From Propionibacterium sp. (lineage in GTDB: Bacteria > Actinomycetota > Actinomycetes > Actinomycetales > Actinomycetaceae): a DNA stretch of 8,244 bases. The DNA lies in contig JAKECL010000058.1 in assembly GCA_030460725.1 (NCBI GenBank), positions 1 to 8,244 of the forward strand, given 5' to 3'. The notes beneath the pieces were generated by a model. That model saw only the letters and a program-made list of their open reading frames with translations. It was not told the origin of the DNA and did not search any database. Positions within the stretch are counted from its first letter, which is position 1; every line of letters starts with the position of its first letter. The position numbers and the translations under genes were made by a program. Shown one piece after another: positions 5,390-8,244 of the stretch.

Positions 5390-6248
5390 GGTTGTCCTCC
5401 TCCACTGCGAAAGCCGCATATCCCACGACCCTGGTGTCCTCCCCTCCGGGCACGTCCCCGGAGTTGTGAGCCCCCAGGAGGGTCGGACGGAGCCCGCGCC
5501 TGGCGCAGACCTCGAGAAGGCCGTTCAGGGGGGAGGCCCCGCAGGCACGATCGGAGGGGATCACAGCCGCCTCCTCCACTCTGCCTCCCTCACGGTCTCC
5601 GGACATCGAGATTGCGCGGACTGTGTCGGCGTCGAGTCGTCGGGCGGTGGCCCCGTCGTGGTAGTGCGACAAGTCGGTGCTGATCGCAACGACCGTCTCG
5701 TGGGAACCCCACAGCGCCTCGATGATGTCGGCCACCTCCCCCGGGGAGGCCTGGCCGACATTGAGGGGAACCAACTCCACGTCCCCCAGGACTCGCTGGA
5801 TGAAGGGCACCTGGACCTCGAGTGCGTGTTCGTGGGCGTGGGTGGCCGTGTCCACGTGGACGGGGCAGGGCAGGTCCGCGGTCTGCGAGAGAACCTGCTG
5901 GACCGGGACGGGAAGGTCACCCAGGGGAGTCCGGAACACCGTGGCCGCAGGCAGGGCGACTCCGCGGATCGCCACACGGTGTGTGGGGCCCAACACCACC
6001 ACGCGGGATATCGTGCGTCGCCTGGGTGCCAGTGTCTGCCAGGCCAGCGCACCCAGGTCACCGGACCAGTGCCACCCGGCGTGAGGCACGATGATGGCCT
6101 TGGGGGCGGACTTCCAGCCCTCATCGACCAGACGTGCCGAGGCCTGTGCCAGCAGGCCATCGACCTGCTCTGCACACTCCCGGGGATCCTCGGGATAGAA
6201 GATGCCTGCGACGGCGGGCGGGCGGACGACATCACTCAGATCGGACAC
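5370..6248 (-). CDS. amrB: AmmeMemoRadiSam system protein B (Memo-like)
   Basis: The 292-residue protein is a Memo-family member, a fold related to class III extradiol dioxygenases. It has RPPAVAGIFYPED (9-21), PHAGWHWSG (55-63), LGPTHRV (86-92), HEHALEVQVPFIQ (139-151), STDLSHYHD (190-198), and CGASPLNGLLEVC (236-248). By comparison with human MEMO1, H56, H90, D192, H195 and C236 would line the putative metal or active site, and all appear present. The start GTG 6248 has GGGGAGGGG (6263-6255) 6 nt upstream. The open frame extends further upstream, but that part is not family-like. It is the first gene of the amrB-amrA-amrS operon. Its reaction is unknown; metal binding is reported for the human relative. 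Confidence 0.94.
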   Translation of the reverse strand: MSDLSDVVRPPAVAGIFYPEDPRECAEQVDGLLAQASARLVDEGWKSAPKAIIVPHAGWHWSGDLGALAWQTLAPRRRTISRVVVLGPTHRVAIRGVALPAATVFRTPLGDLPVPVQQVLSQTADLPCPVHVDTATHAHEHALEVQVPFIQRVLGDVELVPLNVGQASPGEVADIIEALWGSHETVVAISTDLSHYHDGATARRLDADTVRAISMSGDREGGRVEEAAVIPSDRACGASPLNGLLEVCARRGLRPTLLGAHNSGDVPGGEDTRVVGYAAFAVEEDNHDTSTT

Positions 6249-6364
6249 GTCGCACCCCTCCCCAACCCGTGGTGCACACCGGGATTGCCGCCTGCGCGAC
6301 AGTCCACCTGGTGCGTCCAGGACTCGGCCGGACGCCCATCTGCGTCCCGCCCCCTTCTCCTCCG

Positions 6365-6393
6365 AGACTAGCCCTGTGTGGCCGATCACACCA
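6365..6393 (-). promoter_or_regulatory. Candidate amrB operon promoter with embedded palindrome
   Basis: A -10-like TAGTCT (6370-6365, TANNNT pattern) lies 17 nt from a poor -35, TGGTGT (6393-6388). The spacer region is nearly filled by the inverted repeat GTGTG-N6-CACAC (6391-6376), a plausible repressor site. It would give a 5' leader of about 110 nt before the amrB GTG. The leader can fold GCGTCC with GGACGC (about 6335-6313). The -35 match is weak, so the call is tentative. Confidence 0.35.
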
Positions 6394-6414
6394 TGTGCTC
6401 CCGGAGAACGCTGG

Positions 6415-6443
6415 TTGACGTGCAGCAACGTCGCCCCTATTGT
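6415..6443 (+). promoter_or_regulatory. Predicted sigma70-type promoter of the ABC-F gene with embedded palindrome
   Basis: TTGACG (6415-6420) and TATTGT (6438-6443) are spaced by exactly 17 nt, the best -35/-10 pair in the window. An inverted repeat GACGT-N6-ACGTC (6417-6432) overlaps the -35 and the spacer and could be an operator. The predicted transcription start is close to 6451. Confidence 0.6.
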
Positions 6444-6450
6444 CGACGGC

Positions 6451-6462
6451 ATGTGGAACTGA
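6451..6462 (+). CDS. Possible three-codon leaderless leader ORF (MWN) before the ABC-F gene
   Basis: The ATG at 6451 lies 7 nt after the -10 hexamer, so transcription could begin on its A. It reads ATG TGG AAC TGA. Very short ORFs upstream of antibiotic-resistance ABC-F genes are known to take part in ribosome-mediated attenuation, which makes the position notable. An ATG this close to the expected start site can also arise by chance, and a three-codon frame carries little statistical weight. Confidence 0.3.
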   Translation: MWN

Positions 6463-6481
6463 GTGGCGACCTGCGCGTGAG

Positions 6482-6536
6482 CGGAACCCGGGAGAACCGG
6501 TGACCCCGCGCCTCCCCACTACCGGAACCCGGTGCC
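6482..6536 (+). promoter_or_regulatory. ABC-F 5' leader with hairpin adjacent to the start codon
   Basis: ACCGG (6521-6525) pairs with CCGGT (6529-6533) across a 3-nt loop just before the ATG at 6537, covering the only SD-like bases (GGAA, 6524-6527). An upstream ACCGGT (6496-6501) can pair with either arm, so mutually exclusive structures are possible. CGGAACCCGG occurs twice (6482-6491 and 6523-6532). No good SD is visible for the gene. The arrangement would suit translational control but is based only on short GC-rich matches. Confidence 0.3.
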
Positions 6537-8244
6537 ATGTCCACGTCCACACCTTCCTCCACCGGCGCGATGAACGCGCCCTTCCTGCGCGCCGAGGGCA
6601 TCTCACTCTCCTTCGGCGACAAGCACGTCCTCACCGACGTGTCCTTCACCGTCCACCGGGGTGCCCGGGCGGGCCTCATCGGTCAGAACGGCTCGGGCAA
6701 GTCATCGCTCCTACGCGTCCTCGCCGGGGTGGAAGAACCCGATGCGGGCACTGTCGAGGTTCCCGGCGGGGCTCGGGTCGGCCTCCTGTGGCAGGAGTTT
6801 CCCCTGGACGCCTCCATCCCCCTGGGAGTGGCCGTCGACCTCGCCCTGCAGGAACCGCGCCGCATCCGCGAGGAGGTGGAGCGAGCGGGCGTCGCCCTCG
6901 CCGAGGAACCTGGCGACCCGACCCGTGGCGCAGAGCTTGATGCTGCCCTGGAGGCGGCCGAGCGCGCTGATGTCTGGATGTTGGAGAGTCGACGCGCCGA
7001 GACCCTCGCGGGGCTCGGCCTGGCCGAGATCGCGGAGGATCGCAGTGTCTCCACCCTCTCCGGTGGTCAGCGGGCGCGACTCATGCTGGCGATGCTGCTG
7101 CTGGAGCGCCCCGACGTCCTCCTCCTGGACGAACCGACCAACCACCTCGACGACCGGGGCGCTGAGTTCCTGCGCCGGACGCTGCTGGCGTGGCGAGGCC
7201 CGGTGGTCGCAGCCAGCCACGACCGGACCTTCCTGGACGACATCGCCACCGAGATCCTGGACCTGGACCCGGTCCCGACCCTGTTGGCTGAGTCGTCGCA
7301 GGCCCAGCGCGGCGACGAGGGCGCGGTCAGCGGCCTCACGCGCACACGCGGCCGCTACACGGACCACCTGCTGGCGCGCCTGGACCGACGCGAGGCCTGG
7401 GAGCGGCGTTTCTCCACCGAGCAGGAGGAGATCAGACGCCTGCGCGCACGGTCCCACACCGACCACGGGGTGGGCCACGCGGGACGACCACCTCGCACCG
7501 AGGGCGGCATGGCGAAGAAGTTCTATGCCGACCGCAATGCCCGAGTGGTCAAGCGCCGGGTGGACGATGCCACGCGACGTCTGGAGGAGTTGGAGAGGAC
7601 CCAGGTGATGCGGCCACCGCGGGAGCTCGTCTTCCGTGGCCTGGAGGTGGGCGGACCCGCTCAGGGTTCCGGTGTCGGCCTGCACCTGCGGTCCGCGGCC
7701 GTGCAGGGCCGCCTGGCACCGGTCACCCTGGATGCGGGTGCCGGGGAACAGGTCCTCGTCCAGGGTCCCAACGGCTCGGGGAAGTCGACCCTGCTGGGTC
7801 TCCTTGCTGGGCGGATCACTCCCACCTCGGGGACGGTGGAGGTCAGGGGTTCCCTCCGACTGCTGGCCCAGGAGCCGTGTGTGCACCCCGCCGGGATCAG
7901 CGTGGAGCAGGCGTACCGCTCGGTGGTGGGTGAGGAACTCGCGGAACGGGTGCCCCTGACCTCTTTCGGGCTGCTGCATCCCCGTGATCTGGCGCGACGC
8001 GTCGAGGTGCTCTCCACGGGGCAGCTCCGGCGACTCGAGCTGGCGGAGGTGCTGGCGAACCCCCCGGGAATTCTCGCACTGGACGAGCCCTCGAACCATC
8101 TCTCCCTGGACCTGGCCACCGCAATCGAGGATCTGCTGCCCGACTACCCGGGCCTGGTGCTGGTGGCCAGCCATGACAGGTGGCTGCGCCGCACCTGGAC
8201 CGGGCGGGTGCTGGAGCTGCGGGGAGGTGTGGGGACCGGTTCGG
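6537..8244 (+). CDS. ABC-F family ATPase (ribosome-associated type), C-terminus cut by window edge
   Basis: Two ABC ATPase domains and no membrane segments mark a soluble ABC-F protein; 569 residues are visible. Domain 1: Walker A GQNGSGKSS (49-57), Q-loop WQEF (85-88), signature LSGGQ (174-178), Walker B VLLLDEPTNHLD (194-205), switch His in ASHDR (226-230). The charged linker, about 275-365, is predicted to reach into the ribosome in this family. Domain 2: Walker A GPNGSGKST (410-418), variant signature LSTGQ (492-496), Walker B LALDEPSNHL (513-522), ASHDR (544-548). Family members either act as translation factors or displace antibiotics from the ribosome. Actinobacteria carry several paralogs, and sequence alone does not tell which this is. 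ATG 6537 is the first start after an in-frame stop at 6501; ATG 6570 is an alternative. It is divergent from the amr operon and has its own promoter. Confidence 0.93.
   Translation, partial: MSTSTPSSTGAMNAPFLRAEGISLSFGDKHVLTDVSFTVHRGARAGLIGQNGSGKSSLLRVLAGVEEPDAGTVEVPGGARVGLLWQEFPLDASIPLGVAVDLALQEPRRIREEVERAGVALAEEPGDPTRGAELDAALEAAERADVWMLESRRAETLAGLGLAEIAEDRSVSTLSGGQRARLMLAMLLLERPDVLLLDEPTNHLDDRGAEFLRRTLLAWRGPVVAASHDRTFLDDIATEILDLDPVPTLLAESSQAQRGDEGAVSGLTRTRGRYTDHLLARLDRREAWERRFSTEQEEIRRLRARSHTDHGVGHAGRPPRTEGGMAKKFYADRNARVVKRRVDDATRRLEELERTQVMRPPRELVFRGLEVGGPAQGSGVGLHLRSAAVQGRLAPVTLDAGAGEQVLVQGPNGSGKSTLLGLLAGRITPTSGTVEVRGSLRLLAQEPCVHPAGISVEQAYRSVVGEELAERVPLTSFGLLHPRDLARRVEVLSTGQLRRLELAEVLANPPGILALDEPSNHLSLDLATAIEDLLPDYPGLVLVASHDRWLRRTWTGRVLELRGGVGTGS

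Noticed and set aside
6232..6339. 35-codon frame on the minus strand upstream of amrB, overlapping its start
   Set aside because: The translation has no recognisable character and the purine-rich SD-like stretch is poorly spaced; it is more likely part of the amrB leader.
6477..6503. GTG-started eight-codon frame just before the ABC-F gene
   Set aside because: No SD and not at the predicted transcript start, so less supported than ATG 6451.
6440..6940. 166-codon plus-strand frame overlapping the ABC-F start
   Set aside because: It lies out of frame over Walker A and Q-loop codons of the ABC-F gene; its translation is His/Arg/Pro-rich noise.

Overview
The window is high-GC chromosomal DNA from an actinobacterium. 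Evidence: a type 2 (Mycobacterium-like) LeuA with its C-terminal regulatory domain, RecO followed at once by a coupled gene in the place usually held by uppS, GTG starts, and apparently leaderless promoter/start arrangements. The genus cannot be fixed from sequence alone. I see no mobile elements, tRNA or rRNA genes, or CRISPR arrays.

Layout. (1) 1-807, minus strand: recO, overlapping by ATGA the first 24 codons of a gene that leaves the window (uppS expected from context). (2) 808-1138: a 331-bp gene-free gap rich in inverted repeats. (3) 1139-3059, minus strand: leuA with a complete-looking cis-regulatory leader. The leader has a promoter, a leaderless 14-codon leader peptide with three consecutive Leu codons, a 12-bp hairpin that can form a pseudoknot, and a segment over the Leu codons complementary to the leuA Shine-Dalgarno. 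(4) 3263-3634, plus strand: a small SnoaL/NTF2-like protein, divergent from leuA and convergent with the next operon. (5) 3660-6248, minus strand: a tight three-gene operon, amrB-amrA-amrS (Memo-like, AMMECR1-like, radical SAM), i.e. the 'AmmeMemoRadiSam' set, whose reaction is not established to my knowledge. (6) 6249-6536: a divergent promoter region with two spaced palindromes and a possible three-codon leaderless leader ORF. (7) 6537-8244, plus strand: an ABC-F ATPase with both ATPase domains visible, cut by the window edge.

How the parts work together. Two themes stand out. The first is leucine-responsive control of leuA. The leader codons CUG CUG CUU overlap a segment able to form 11 base pairs (one bulge) with the region containing the leuA SD, so a ribosome stalled for leucine would be expected to expose the SD (a translational switch rather than a terminator-based attenuator). 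The second is the amr operon: translational overlaps (20 nt and GTGA) imply that the three proteins are made together and probably act on one pathway. The ABC-F gene has its own sigma70-like promoter and could be ribosome-associated (translation factor or antibiotic protection).
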